Source of the DNA: JBJXGC01 sp046154545
Lineage (GTDB): Bacteria; Chloroflexota; Dehalococcoidia; Tepidiformales; Tepidiformaceae
Direction: 5' to 3'
DNA length: 22,065 nucleotides
Assembly (NCBI GenBank): GCA_046154545.1
Contig: JBJXGC010000102.1
Span: 1-22,065 of the forward strand
Within the stretch, counting starts at the first letter, position 1; each line of letters opens with the position of its first letter. This document shows, in pieces, positions 5,783 to 13,368 of this stretch. Both the position numbers and the translations under genes were made by a program. The notes below the pieces were generated by a model that did no database searches, was not told the DNA's origin, and saw only the letters and a list, made by a program, of their open reading frames with translations.

Positions 5783-7825
5783 ATGACGTCAGCATTCCCC
5801 CGGCGCCGGGCCGTGGCCGCCGTTACAATGCTCCTGGCCTGCCTGACCCTCCTGGCGGCCTGTGGCGGCGGAGGGGGACCCAGGAGGCTGTCAAACGTGA
5901 GTGATGCGGGGGAGACGCCCGGGGCGTCCGGGAAGTCGTGGGCCGGCAGCAAGGCCGCGCCGGCCTTTCCGGATGGCCTGGGGTGGTTCAACGTCGTGGA
6001 GCCCCTGGAACTCGCCGCACTCAAGGGCAAGGTGGTGCTGCTCGACTTCTGGACGCTCGGCTGTATCAACTGCCAGCACGTCATCCCGGACCTGAAGCGG
6101 CTCGAGGCGGAGTTCGGTCCCTCCCTCGCCGTGATCGGGGTGCACTCGGGCAAGTATGCGACCGAACACGACGACGAGAGCATCCGGGAAGCGATTCGCC
6201 GGTACGGCCTCGAGCACGCGGTCGTCAACGACCCTGATTTCGACTTCTGGAACGCCTACGGCGCGAACGCCTGGCCGACCTTCGTCCTCATCGACCCGGC
6301 CGGGAAGCTGGTCGGGGGGCACGCTGGTGAGGGTGTCTATGCGCTCCTCCAGCCGATCATCGCCTCGCTCGTCAGCGAGTTCGATGGCCGGGGCGAAATC
6401 GACCGCACGCCGCTGCCGCTGCGACTCGACGCCTTGGTGGCCGCGACGGTCCTCTCCTACCCGGGGAAGGTGCTCGCGGACGAAGCGGGCGGGCGGCTGT
6501 TCATCGCGGATTCGGGACATAACCGGGTGCTTGTGGCGTCGCTGACCGGTGAATTGCAGAAGGCGATCGGAAGCGGCGTGGAGGGCTTCGCCGACGGAGC
6601 GGCCAGCGAGGCGGCCTTCCGGCAGCCGCAGGGCCTGGCGCTCTCGGGCGACGGGCGCACGCTGTTCGTCGCCGATACGCGGAACCATGCGGTGCGCGCG
6701 GTGGACCTGGCGAGCGGCGAGGTAACCACGATCGCGGGGACGGGCAAGCAGCTCGACCGGCTCCCAACGGGCCAGGCGTTGGGGCGGGAGACAGCCCTCG
6801 CCTCACCCTGGGACGTGGTGAACGTTGGGGACACACTCTTTATCTCCGTGGCCGGCGTCCACCAGATCTGGGCGCTCGACCTGACGAGCAACGTCATCTC
6901 GATCTTCGCCGGGACCAGCCGGGAGGGCATCCAGGACGGCCCGCGGCGGACGATGGCCACCCTCGCCCAGCCGAGTGGACTCAGCAGCGATGGCGTCAGC
7001 CTCTTCTGGGCGGACCCGGAATCGAGCTCCGTGCGGATGGTCCGCATCGCCGGTGAGGGTGACGTGGACACGATCGTGGGGACGGGGCTGTTTGACTACG
7101 GCGACCAGGACGGCCGCGGCAAGTCGGCGAAGCTCCAGCATCCCCAGGGGGTGACCTTCGCGGCGGGTGGGCTCTTCGTCAGTGACACCTACAACCACAA
7201 GGTAAAGATGCTCGACCTGGGCGGGGCGCTGCGCACACTCGCTGGCAGCGAACGGGGGCGCGCTGACGGTGAGCCGGCTGAGGCGCGGTTCGACGAGCCG
7301 GGCGGGCTGAGCTACGCCGCCGGGAAGCTCTATGTGGCGGACACGAACAACCACGCCGTCCGCCGCGTCGATGTGCTCTCGGGCGAGGTGACGACGCTGA
7401 CCCTCTCGAATCTCCTGGTGGCGGCCGGGCCGGGCAAGAAGACACGGGTGCGGCTGCCGGGTGTGGAGGCCGCCCCGGGCGTGAGCACCCTTCGCGTCTC
7501 GATCACGTCACCCGGCGGTTACCACCTGAACAGCCAGGCGCCGGCGGCGCTGGAGTTCACGGTCAGCGACGCGCGCGTCATCACCGTTAGCGAGCCGTCA
7601 CTGCGCTGGAGCAGTGACGAGGCCTCCGTCTCGTTCCCGGTGCCTGCTGAACTGCGCGAGGGCACGGCGGAGCTCACGGCGACCGGCTCCATCTACTACT
7701 GCCGCGGCGGCGAGGAGGCGCTCTGCTTCATCCACCAGGTGGAGATCACGCTGCCCGTCACGGTGACTCTTGCTTCGACGGCTGGTGAGCTTCGCTTCAG
7801 CTACGAGCTGCCTGGCGCCAACTAG
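5783..7825 (+). CDS. Lipoprotein with thioredoxin-like domain, NHL repeats and DsbD-N-like domain
   Basis: This 680-residue protein is built like a bacterial NHLRC2-type protein. An N-terminal lipoprotein signal (Arg-rich start, hydrophobic core, lipobox LAAC with Cys27) is followed by a Gly-rich linker. A TlpA/thioredoxin-like domain (about 60-195) carries the redox motif GCINC (Cys94, Cys97) and a cis-Pro region AWPTFVLIDP. A run of NHL beta-propeller repeats (about 215-535) follows, with the recurring pattern LFVADTRNHAVRAVD, LFVSDTYNHKVKMLD and LYVADTNNHAVRRVD. The C-terminal 120 residues (about 555-675) resemble the immunoglobulin-like N-terminal domain of DsbD and hold a Cys pair in YYCRGGEEALCF. 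It is probably an outer-surface redox protein; the substrate is unknown. The TAG-terminated reading frame is intact. Confidence 0.88.
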   Translation: MTSAFPRRRAVAAVTMLLACLTLLAACGGGGGPRRLSNVSDAGETPGASGKSWAGSKAAPAFPDGLGWFNVVEPLELAALKGKVVLLDFWTLGCINCQHVIPDLKRLEAEFGPSLAVIGVHSGKYATEHDDESIREAIRRYGLEHAVVNDPDFDFWNAYGANAWPTFVLIDPAGKLVGGHAGEGVYALLQPIIASLVSEFDGRGEIDRTPLPLRLDALVAATVLSYPGKVLADEAGGRLFIADSGHNRVLVASLTGELQKAIGSGVEGFADGAASEAAFRQPQGLALSGDGRTLFVADTRNHAVRAVDLASGEVTTIAGTGKQLDRLPTGQALGRETALASPWDVVNVGDTLFISVAGVHQIWALDLTSNVISIFAGTSREGIQDGPRRTMATLAQPSGLSSDGVSLFWADPESSSVRMVRIAGEGDVDTIVGTGLFDYGDQDGRGKSAKLQHPQGVTFAAGGLFVSDTYNHKVKMLDLGGALRTLAGSERGRADGEPAEARFDEPGGLSYAAGKLYVADTNNHAVRRVDVLSGEVTTLTLSNLLVAAGPGKKTRVRLPGVEAAPGVSTLRVSITSPGGYHLNSQAPAALEFTVSDARVITVSEPSLRWSSDEASVSFPVPAELREGTAELTATGSIYYCRGGEEALCFIHQVEITLPVTVTLASTAGELRFSYELPGAN

Positions 7826-7922
7826 CGGGGCCGATGGCCGAGCATTCTGCCGGATACCTCCTTGCCGCCCGCCATGTCCGTGCAGCATGATGCCCACGCA
7901 ATTGACTGGCGGGAGAGTGACC

Positions 7923-8174
7923 ATGGCCGTCCGCGGGTACGTCCTCATTGAAACTGACGTTGGCAAGGCGAAGGCTGTCGGCGCTTCGATCACCGACTTC
8001 ACCTACCCAGGCGCCAAGATCTCGGCCGTCGATACGGTGACCGGTCCGTACGACGTGATCGTGCAGATCGAGGCGGATGACCTCGACGCCCTTGGAAACG
8101 CCATCACGGAGGCGGTCCAGAAGGTGCAGGGCGTCCAACGGACGACGACCTGCCTCGCAGTCCGGCTCGCCTGA
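7923..8174 (+). CDS. Stand-alone Lrp/AsnC-type ligand-binding (RAM) domain protein
   Basis: This 83-residue protein consists only of the ferredoxin-like RAM domain that forms the C-terminal effector-binding half of Lrp/AsnC regulators: RGYVLIETDVGKAKAV, then TGPYDVIVQIEADDLDAL and VQKVQGVQRTTTCLAV. No DNA-binding helix-turn-helix is encoded upstream in frame. Such single-domain proteins bind amino acids or similar small ligands and form oligomers; the partner is unknown. The ATG at 7923 has GGGAGA seven to eight bases before it. The frame is open further upstream, but that sequence is not protein-like. It lies between the NHL lipoprotein and moeA on the same strand. Confidence 0.88.
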   Translation: MAVRGYVLIETDVGKAKAVGASITDFTYPGAKISAVDTVTGPYDVIVQIEADDLDALGNAITEAVQKVQGVQRTTTCLAVRLA

Positions 8175-8177
8175 CCG

Positions 8178-8196
8178 GGGCCGTGGGTCGCGGCCC
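8178..8196 (+). terminator. GC-rich hairpin after the RAM-domain gene
   Basis: GGGCCG (8178-8183) and CGGCCC (8191-8196) form a 6-bp stem with a seven-base loop, three bases after the stop at 8174. No U tract follows, so it may be an attenuating or mRNA-end hairpin and not a full terminator. Confidence 0.3.
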
Positions 8197-8289
8197 TGGC
8201 CGTGCCAGTGGGCTGTAACGCCTGGCGGAGTGCCCCGCGCCCTTCGCCCCGATCTGGGGTGGTGTGCATTGTCGTTCCCGGTGACTTCG

Positions 8290-9555
8290 ATGATCAGTGT
8301 CGAGGATGCGCGCGAGCGGATCCTCTCGTTCTTCTCCCGGCTCGAGGTGGAGCGGGCGCCCATCCTCGACGCGCTGGGACAGGTGCTGGCGGAGGATGTG
8401 AGGGCGCCATTCGACATCCCGCCGCTGGACAATACGGCGATGGATGGCTACGCCGTGCGGGCTGCCGACACGACGGGCGCATCCGAAGCGTCGCCGCGGA
8501 CGCTTCGCGTGGTGGCCGACCTCGCGGCGGGCTACGTCCTGGACCAGGCGGTTGGGCCGGGCGAGGCGGTCCGGATCATGACTGGCGCGCCGATGCCACC
8601 GGGGTCCGACGCCATTGTCCCCTTCGAAGAGACGGATGAACCGCTCAGAGGGCCGGGCGAGGCGCCCACCAGGGGCTCGTCGGTGGCCGTGTTCAAGGCT
8701 GCCAGGGTGGGCGCCAACATCCGCTACCGGGCCGAGGACGTGCACGCCGGCTCGGCGGTGCTGACCGCCGGACGGGTGGTGCGGCCCTCGGAGGTCGGCG
8801 TGCTGGCGAGCATGGGCGTCGCCGCAATCGATGTGTATCGCCGCCCGGTTGTCGCCATCCTTTCGACCGGCGACGAGGTGACCGCGCCCGGTCAGCCGCT
8901 GCTCCCCGGCCGGATCTACGACTCGAACGCCTATGGACTGGCGGCCCTGGTGAAGAAGTACGGAGGCATCCCGAAGCTCCTGGGCATCGCCCCGGACACG
9001 GTTGAGGCGCTGACAGACCGGATCCGCGAGGGCTACTCGGCCGACATGATCGTGACCAGCGCTGGCGTCTCGCGCGGGGACTTCGACGTCGTGAAGGATG
9101 TGCTGGCGAAAGAAGGCGCCATCGACTTCTGGACCGTGCGCATGAAACCGGGGAAGCCGCTGGCGTTCGGCGCCTTCGAGACGCCATCGGGCCGGAAAGT
9201 GCCGCATCTCGGCCTGCCCGGGAATCCCGTGAGTTCGATGGTGTCGTTCGAACTCTTCGGGCGCCCGGCGCTGTTCAAAATGCTCGGCCGGGCGGGCTGG
9301 GAGCGTCCGGTGATTAAGGCCATCACCCGCGACGAAGTGCGAAACACCGATGCCCGGCGGTTCTACGCGCGGTGCATCGTGACGAAGGGCGACGATGGGC
9401 GCTACTACGCCGACCTGACCGGCCCACAGGGGAGCGGCATCCTCACGAGCATGAGCGCGGCGAACGCCCTGACGATCATCCCTGAGGACGTTGTGGTGGC
9501 GATGCCCGGCGACGAGATCGAGGTGATGATGCTGGACTGGGAGCACGCGCCGTAG
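8290..9555 (+). CDS. moeA: Molybdopterin molybdotransferase
   Basis: MoeA inserts molybdate into adenylylated molybdopterin, the last step of molybdenum cofactor synthesis. The 421-residue product is full length: N-terminal ISVEDARERIL, the signature PPLDNTAMDGYAVRA, RIMTGAPMPPGSDAIVPFEE, the MoCF domain with VVAILSTGDEV and YDSNAYGLAALV, then MIVTSAGVSRGDFDVVKDVL, RMKPGKPLAFGAF and LPGNPVSSMVSFELF. A C-terminal beta-barrel domain follows (about 335-420). I chose ATG 8290, which is in the usual place for the family. GTG at 8281 or TTG at 8269 (with GGGGTGG upstream) are possible because 8290 lacks a clear ribosome-binding site. No other cofactor-synthesis gene is in the window. Confidence 0.95.
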   Translation: MISVEDARERILSFFSRLEVERAPILDALGQVLAEDVRAPFDIPPLDNTAMDGYAVRAADTTGASEASPRTLRVVADLAAGYVLDQAVGPGEAVRIMTGAPMPPGSDAIVPFEETDEPLRGPGEAPTRGSSVAVFKAARVGANIRYRAEDVHAGSAVLTAGRVVRPSEVGVLASMGVAAIDVYRRPVVAILSTGDEVTAPGQPLLPGRIYDSNAYGLAALVKKYGGIPKLLGIAPDTVEALTDRIREGYSADMIVTSAGVSRGDFDVVKDVLAKEGAIDFWTVRMKPGKPLAFGAFETPSGRKVPHLGLPGNPVSSMVSFELFGRPALFKMLGRAGWERPVIKAITRDEVRNTDARRFYARCIVTKGDDGRYYADLTGPQGSGILTSMSAANALTIIPEDVVVAMPGDEIEVMMLDWEHAP

Positions 9556-9605
9556 GGCGAGATCGCGCTACCGCCTAGCCGCCGTTCGCCGCAAGCTCAG
9601 GGCCG

Positions 9606-10115
9606 ATGCTCGAGGACGAGATTCCAGGGACCGGACGGCCGGAGGCACCACCGCGCGCCACCCTCGTCCTCCCGGCCGGGGCGCGGGCGAACCGTACGGC
9701 GATCTGGATGGGCGGGGCCCACAGCCTCGGCGGAGTGGACGTGGTGGTGGAGCAGATGCGTGAGGCGTGGCTGGTGGAAACGGCCGGAGATATGCCCGCC
9801 GCCTACCATCAGACAGCGGCCAGGACCTTGTACTGCGTGTTTGCTGACATCGAAGAGGTGCCTTCCGTGATTGAGCGCATCCACGCGACGGCTGCAGCCA
9901 TTGCCGCAGCCTCCCGCCTTGGCGCGCAGGCGCCGCCCGAGGCCTACATCGTCTGCTCCCAGGGCCTGAACCGCAGCGGGTTGGTCACGGGGCTTGTCCT
10001 CCGCCACCTCGGCATCCCGGGCGCGGAGGCGATCGAACTGATCCGGCGGACTCGTCCCGGGGCGCTCACGAACAGCGCGTTCGAGAAGCTGGTGATGGAC
10101 GCCTCATTCGGGTGA
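9606..10115 (+). CDS. Dual-specificity/tyrosine phosphatase-like protein
   Basis: This 169-residue protein has the cysteine phosphatase loop CX5R as CSQGLNR (Cys117 to Arg123), followed by SGLVTGLVLRHLGIPGAEAI and a helix IELIRRTRPGAL. That order is typical of the dual-specificity and atypical protein tyrosine phosphatases. The general-acid Asp would lie in the variable loop near 81-85 (FADIEEVP). The first 35 residues are not conserved-looking. It is probably cytoplasmic, as no signal or membrane segment is seen. The ATG at 9606 has only a weak AGGG upstream, so the start is less certain. It lies 50 bases downstream of moeA on the same strand and converges with the methyltransferase gene. 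The substrate is unknown. Confidence 0.82.
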   Translation: MLEDEIPGTGRPEAPPRATLVLPAGARANRTAIWMGGAHSLGGVDVVVEQMREAWLVETAGDMPAAYHQTAARTLYCVFADIEEVPSVIERIHATAAAIAAASRLGAQAPPEAYIVCSQGLNRSGLVTGLVLRHLGIPGAEAIELIRRTRPGALTNSAFEKLVMDASFG

Positions 10116-10140
10116 CGGCGCCGGAGGCCTCGGTGGGGCG

Positions 10141-10818
10141 TCAAGGCGCCTTGCGGTAGGCCTTGTTCGGGATTACCTCTTCGTAGCGCTGGTCCCTTCG
10201 CACGAGCAGGTCGATGGCGAGCTGGCCCTGGGGCCCCTCGAAGCTGTCCTCCACGTAGGTCGGCGCCGTGGCAGGAAAGGGTAGCGGCTCGACGGAAGGT
10301 GAACCGTCGATGCTCCGCCGGCCATCATTGAAATCGACGTATCCGCCGGGCAGCAGCAGGCGGTCGATAAGCAGGAAAGCGTGGGCCTGGCGGTGCCAGC
10401 GGTGGCCACCATCAATGACCACGTAGTCGAAGATCGGTTCAGGGTGGGCGGCCAGCATGCGGATCAGGCTTCGGCTGTATGGGTCTGGCATGGGCGGCGA
10501 ATCTCCGTGCCGGACGGCGTTGCGGTAGCCACGGGTCAGCAGGCGGATGGCGACGGCGTCAACCAGGTCGCTTTCGTCGAAGAGATGGATCTCGCCGGCG
10601 CCCTCCAGGGCGGTCGCGATTGCGAGTGCGGCGTCACCGTGCTCGATGCCGACGACGGCGATGGTCCGGCAGCTCGCCTCCCGGACGAGCGCGGCGGTTT
10701 CGGCGTGCGCCTGGCGCCTGGCAAGGTGGCTTCGGTCGCCGGCCGCGTGCGCTCGAGTCCCCTGGCGAACTGAACCCTGGCCCACGCCCGGGAATCGTTG
10801 AATCGCGTTTCGTAACAT
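10141..10818 (-). CDS. Class I SAM-dependent methyltransferase (Methyltransf_24-like)
   Basis: This 225-residue protein has a SAM-binding Rossmann pattern: RTIAVVGIEHGDAALAIATA for motif I, EIHLFDESD for the acidic second strand, and FDYVVIDGGHRWHRQAHAFL followed by LLLPGGYVDFND for the later strands. DGGH with the following PGG is typical of Methyltransf_24 and related small-molecule or sugar methyltransferases. The acceptor cannot be told. The ATG at 10818 is preceded by GGAGG four bases away, which fixes the start. The first 45 residues are Arg-rich and not recognisable. Another minus-strand frame remains open over the 5' part but does not show family motifs. It stands alone, converging with the phosphatase gene and divergent from the Fe-S scaffold gene. 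Confidence 0.75.
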   Translation of the reverse strand: MLRNAIQRFPGVGQGSVRQGTRAHAAGDRSHLARRQAHAETAALVREASCRTIAVVGIEHGDAALAIATALEGAGEIHLFDESDLVDAVAIRLLTRGYRNAVRHGDSPPMPDPYSRSLIRMLAAHPEPIFDYVVIDGGHRWHRQAHAFLLIDRLLLPGGYVDFNDGRRSIDGSPSVEPLPFPATAPTYVEDSFEGPQGQLAIDLLVRRDQRYEEVIPNKAYRKAP

Positions 10819-11054
10819 CCGTCCTCCAGGTGCAGGGTGAAAAGCGTCCCCGGCGTAGCGCCATGGCGGCCTGTCATAAGTACTGCAGTACGGTTGCGGA
10901 CCGGTGGACGATCGGTGGCGCTGGCCGTTAACACTGCGTGAACGACATCCCCAGGCGCTCGAATGACCGTTCAGAAGCCAGCTTCCGGGGGACGAGCCAG
11001 GGGCTGGGGCGCCCGCGCGTTGACCCGGCCATGTGACGGTGACGAGAATGTTGC

Positions 11055-11447
11055 ATGGCTGCCTACTCCCCCCTGGTCATCGAACACTTCCAGAACCCTC
11101 GCAACAGCGGGGAGATGGCCGACCCTGACGGTGAGGCGACGACCGCGAACCCTGTGTGCGGTGACCGGATGCGGGTGATGATCAGGGTCCAGGAGGGCCG
11201 CGTCGCCGAGATGATGTGGCAGACGCGCGGTTGCCCTCCGGCCATCGCCACCAGTTCCTACGCGAGCGAACTGGTCCGCGGGCTGACGCTCGAGGAAGCG
11301 GCGGCGCTCACGCGCGAGGCGCTCGCCGAGGGCATCGGCGGCCTGCCGAAGGACAAGGTGCACTGCAGTGTCCTGGCCGCTGACGCGCTGCGGGCCGCCA
11401 TCGGCGACTACCGGCGGCGGGCTGCCGTGGGGTTGAGTTCGCCTTAA
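11055..11447 (+). CDS. NifU/IscU/SufU-family Fe-S cluster scaffold protein
   Basis: This 130-residue protein has the IscU-like scaffold fold on which Fe-S clusters are assembled. The opening YSPLVIEHFQNPRN is diagnostic. The three cluster-ligand cysteines are present: Cys35 in NPVCGD, Cys60 in RGCPPA and Cys104 in HCSVLA. The Asp next to the first Cys is kept. The second site reads GCPPAIATSSYASELVRG, a variant of the usual GCaiSxASaS; this type is common in stand-alone NifU-like proteins. No cysteine desulfurase (iscS/sufS) neighbours it here, so its partner must lie elsewhere. Ribosome-binding site evidence at ATG 11055 is weak. The preceding 236 bases hold no gene I can support. Confidence 0.9.
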   Translation: MAAYSPLVIEHFQNPRNSGEMADPDGEATTANPVCGDRMRVMIRVQEGRVAEMMWQTRGCPPAIATSSYASELVRGLTLEEAAALTREALAEGIGGLPKDKVHCSVLAADALRAAIGDYRRRAAVGLSSP

Positions 11448-11518
11448 CGGCAGGGCCGTTTATCATCCGGGTCGATCGGCGCGTAGCCGGTGCCTACATT
11501 TGACTGACCGGAGATCCG

Positions 11519-11749
11519 ATGGGTTCCTCACTGCCGTTTCTCATGAGCGCGAATGATGCGGGAGTCATCTCCGCCGTCGTCTTCCTCGCTTCGTCGATCA
11601 TCTTCGGTATCCCCGTCTTCGCGAACCGGGGCACGCAGCAGCTGCTCTGGGCGGGGATCGTTGGATTCGTGCTGACGGTGGAGGCAGCCCTCCTGATTAC
11701 GTTCGTGGTACTCGTCAGCGCGGGCACGATCAGTCCCAGCTTTTCGTAG
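11519..11749 (+). CDS. Small two-helix membrane protein, unknown
   Basis: This 76-residue protein has two hydrophobic segments, roughly residues 16-33 (VISAVVFLASSIIFGIPV) and 43-67 (LLWAGIVGFVLTVEAALLI and following), joined by a short loop NRGTQQ. I do not recognise the family. Codon use matches the neighbours and the ATG at 11519 has CGGAG six to seven bases upstream, so it looks like a real gene. It lies 71 bases downstream of the scaffold gene on the same strand. A GC-rich hairpin (11750-11755 with 11765-11770) directly follows its stop. No function can be assigned. Confidence 0.65.
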   Translation: MGSSLPFLMSANDAGVISAVVFLASSIIFGIPVFANRGTQQLLWAGIVGFVLTVEAALLITFVVLVSAGTISPSFS

Positions 11750-11772
11750 CGGCGCCGTTGAGGCGCGCCGAA

Positions 11773-11828
11773 AACCGCCCCGCATGGTTGTCGCGTGGGA
11801 CGTCAAAAAAGGCGCGGTCGGGGCGGTT
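11773..11828. terminator. Long inverted repeat between convergent genes, possible terminator
   Basis: AACCGCCCCG (11773-11782) and CGGGGCGGTT (11819-11828) are perfect 10-bp inverted arms with a 36-base loop. The right arm contains the stop codon of the minus-strand HTH gene. On the minus strand the second arm runs into TTTT, and the loop contains a run of six A's (T on the minus strand), so termination of the HTH transcript is plausible. The long loop makes this less certain. Confidence 0.4.
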
Positions 11829-12045
11829 AGAGCAGGCGGCGGATCGGTTTTCGGCCGGGGCGCGGGTCGTAGTTGCTCTTAAACATCTCCAGCTTGTCCC
11901 GCTCGATCAGGTACTTGCCGGCGAACAGGGTCGCGGGGATCTTCCGCTGCTTGATCAGTCTGCGCAGGCTCTGGGGGTGGATGGCGAGTTCGCGAGCCGC
12001 CTCCACCAGGTCGAGATAGTTATCGAACGGCGTGATCACCGGCAT
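11827..12045 (-). CDS. Small helix-turn-helix protein, excisionase/MerR-type
   Basis: This 72-residue protein has the winged-helix pattern of excisionase-family DNA-binding domains: YLDLVEAARELAIHPQSLRR as the helix-turn-helix, LIKQRKIPATLFAGKYLIER as recognition helix end and wing, then a basic tail. GGGAGAGGG just before the ATG at 12045 decides the start; a start at 12072 would add nine residues without a ribosome-binding site. No integrase or phage gene is nearby, so it may be a free-standing regulator or part of an old integrated element. It ends inside the inverted repeat at 11773-11828. Confidence 0.75.
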   Translation of the reverse strand: MPVITPFDNYLDLVEAARELAIHPQSLRRLIKQRKIPATLFAGKYLIERDKLEMFKSNYDPRPGRKPIRRLL

Positions 12046-12161
12046 GGCCCTCTCCCGATACAACCTCAGCACATGGCTAATGGTTGAAGTGCGTAAGCAG
12101 AAGGAAAGCTTAGCAAACGCAGCCGATTATTGTCTATACCCTTTCGCAGTTCAGTCGCGGC

Positions 12162-13328
12162 TCAGGCGGGCAGGGGGACGGGGCGCGCGACAACGACCGT
12201 GCGCTTGCCCGCGATGGTCGTACAAAGCAAGGTGACCGCTTCGCCCGCAGCCGGGCCGAGGAGCCGCCGCAGCTCGTCCGGCTCGACAGGAAAGGCCCGC
12301 CGCCGGATCTCCTGTGGCCGCCAACCCGACTCGCGCAACCGCTTCTTGAGCCGGGAGATCGAGAACGGCAAGACGTCCAGCACGGCGAAGGTCTCGGCCA
12401 GGACATCGGAGGCAGGCGAATCGCTGGAGAGGTAGGCGACCTGGGGGTCGATCAGGTGGGCGCCGATACGGGCGCCGATCTGACGGACGAGCCCGGCGCG
12501 CGTCACGCAAGATTGGGGGTCGAAGAGGTAGGCCCCGATTTCTCCGGGAGTCGCATCGCAGGCGGGCTCGTCGGACCGCACCTCCGCGCCGGACGGCAGC
12601 AAGACGCCGCGGCGCAAGCCGGGCACGGCGTCCCCGCCGGCCCAGACCGCCGCCTCGCGCATGCCTCGCCCGAGCTGGACGAACTCCACCTCCGCATCCG
12701 GGGGCAGGTCGTTGTGGTCTATCCCGGGGTTGACCTTGAGGACGCCCGCGTGAGCCTCGCCGAGCAGACCGAGGCAGATGTCCCATGGTGGGCTGAACGC
12801 GGCCGGGTCGAAGGTGCGCCGCACGTCGCTCCGGCGGGAGGGGTCGAGCATGATCGCCAGGCCGGTGAGCGCGAACGGAGGCCGGCCGGCGTCGCCCACC
12901 ACCACCCGGGCGCCGGGGACGTTAGCCGCGGCGAGGAGCGCGGTCGCCTGACCACGGTCGAGGCCGAGGCAGTGCGCCCCGGCCTCGTTGATGGCGGCGA
13001 GGTCGCCTCCAACCCCACAGGTGAGGTCGGCGACGGTGACCCCGAGCCTTGCCAGCCGCCCGGCGCGCCGCGCCGCCACGAGGGGATGGGTGAGCATATC
13101 GAGGCCCTCGCTGGAGTAGAGGAAGGGACCGGGACGGTCGAAGCGCCTGGCTGCCCGCGCCCGCAGATCTACCTGTTCGGCGAGGGCGGCCGCCTCCGCC
13201 GGCTCATAGCTCTTGCGGAGAGCGCTGCTGACGGCGACGACCCCCTGACCGGCGAGCTCGGCCGGGAGCGATGTAAGCGCCTGCCGGCCGCGAGGGGAAA
13301 CGAGGAAGCGGGCGCGTCCGAGGTCCAT
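12162..13328 (-). CDS. THUMP-like domain class I methyltransferase
   Basis: This 388-residue protein belongs, from its pattern, to the class I SAM-dependent methyltransferases with a C-terminal THUMP-like domain. The SAM site is VADLTCGVGGDLAAI (about 97-111) with LGLDRG for the next acidic strand; ALTGLAIMLDPSRRSDVRR is the typical DPxRR segment and DICLGLLGEAHAGVLKVNPG follows. The C-terminal third (from about 290) ends in a basic THUMP-like part with FSISRLKKRLRESGW. Such proteins are thought to act on RNA, but the target is unknown. The ATG at 13328 has TACACT six bases before it and no ribosome-binding site. It is divergent from the HAD phosphatase gene across only 40 bases. Confidence 0.82.
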   Translation of the reverse strand: MDLGRARFLVSPRGRQALTSLPAELAGQGVVAVSSALRKSYEPAEAAALAEQVDLRARAARRFDRPGPFLYSSEGLDMLTHPLVAARRAGRLARLGVTVADLTCGVGGDLAAINEAGAHCLGLDRGQATALLAAANVPGARVVVGDAGRPPFALTGLAIMLDPSRRSDVRRTFDPAAFSPPWDICLGLLGEAHAGVLKVNPGIDHNDLPPDAEVEFVQLGRGMREAAVWAGGDAVPGLRRGVLLPSGAEVRSDEPACDATPGEIGAYLFDPQSCVTRAGLVRQIGARIGAHLIDPQVAYLSSDSPASDVLAETFAVLDVLPFSISRLKKRLRESGWRPQEIRRRAFPVEPDELRRLLGPAAGEAVTLLCTTIAGKRTVVVARPVPLPA

Positions 13329-13334
13329 CGGGAG

Positions 13335-13340
13335 AGTGTA
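13335..13340 (-). promoter_or_regulatory. -10 box for the THUMP-like methyltransferase (leaderless)
   Basis: TACACT on the minus strand ends six bases before the ATG at 13328. No ribosome-binding site or -35 box is visible. It faces away from the -10 box at 13357-13362 within the same 40-base gap. Confidence 0.45.
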
Positions 13341-13356
13341 GCCGCCCGCTCTCGGC

Positions 13357-13362
13357 TATCCT
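13357..13362 (+). promoter_or_regulatory. -10 box for the HAD phosphatase (leaderless)
   Basis: TATCCT ends six bases before the ATG at 13369 with no ribosome-binding site between. A -35 box would have to overlap the divergent promoter and none is visible. Confidence 0.45.
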
Positions 13363-13368
13363 CTGGCG

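Noticed and set aside
5652..5795. N-terminal extension of pheS to 5795
   Set aside because: The extra 48 residues have no similarity to PheS and would run past the ATG of the divergent lipoprotein gene; the ATG at 5651 gives the normal N-terminus.
8175..8289. Molybdenum cofactor riboswitch upstream of moeA
   Set aside because: The 115-base gap contains one simple hairpin (8178-8196) and no arrangement I could match to the Moco RNA motif.
8104..9546. Minus-strand frame of 480 codons opposite moeA
   Set aside because: It is His/Arg-rich and motif-free, antisense to a complete moeA.
10819..11054. Hidden gene or RNA in the 236-base gap between the methyltransferase and the Fe-S scaffold gene
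   Set aside because: Frames here are short or shadows, and no tRNA-like or riboswitch-like fold was evident.
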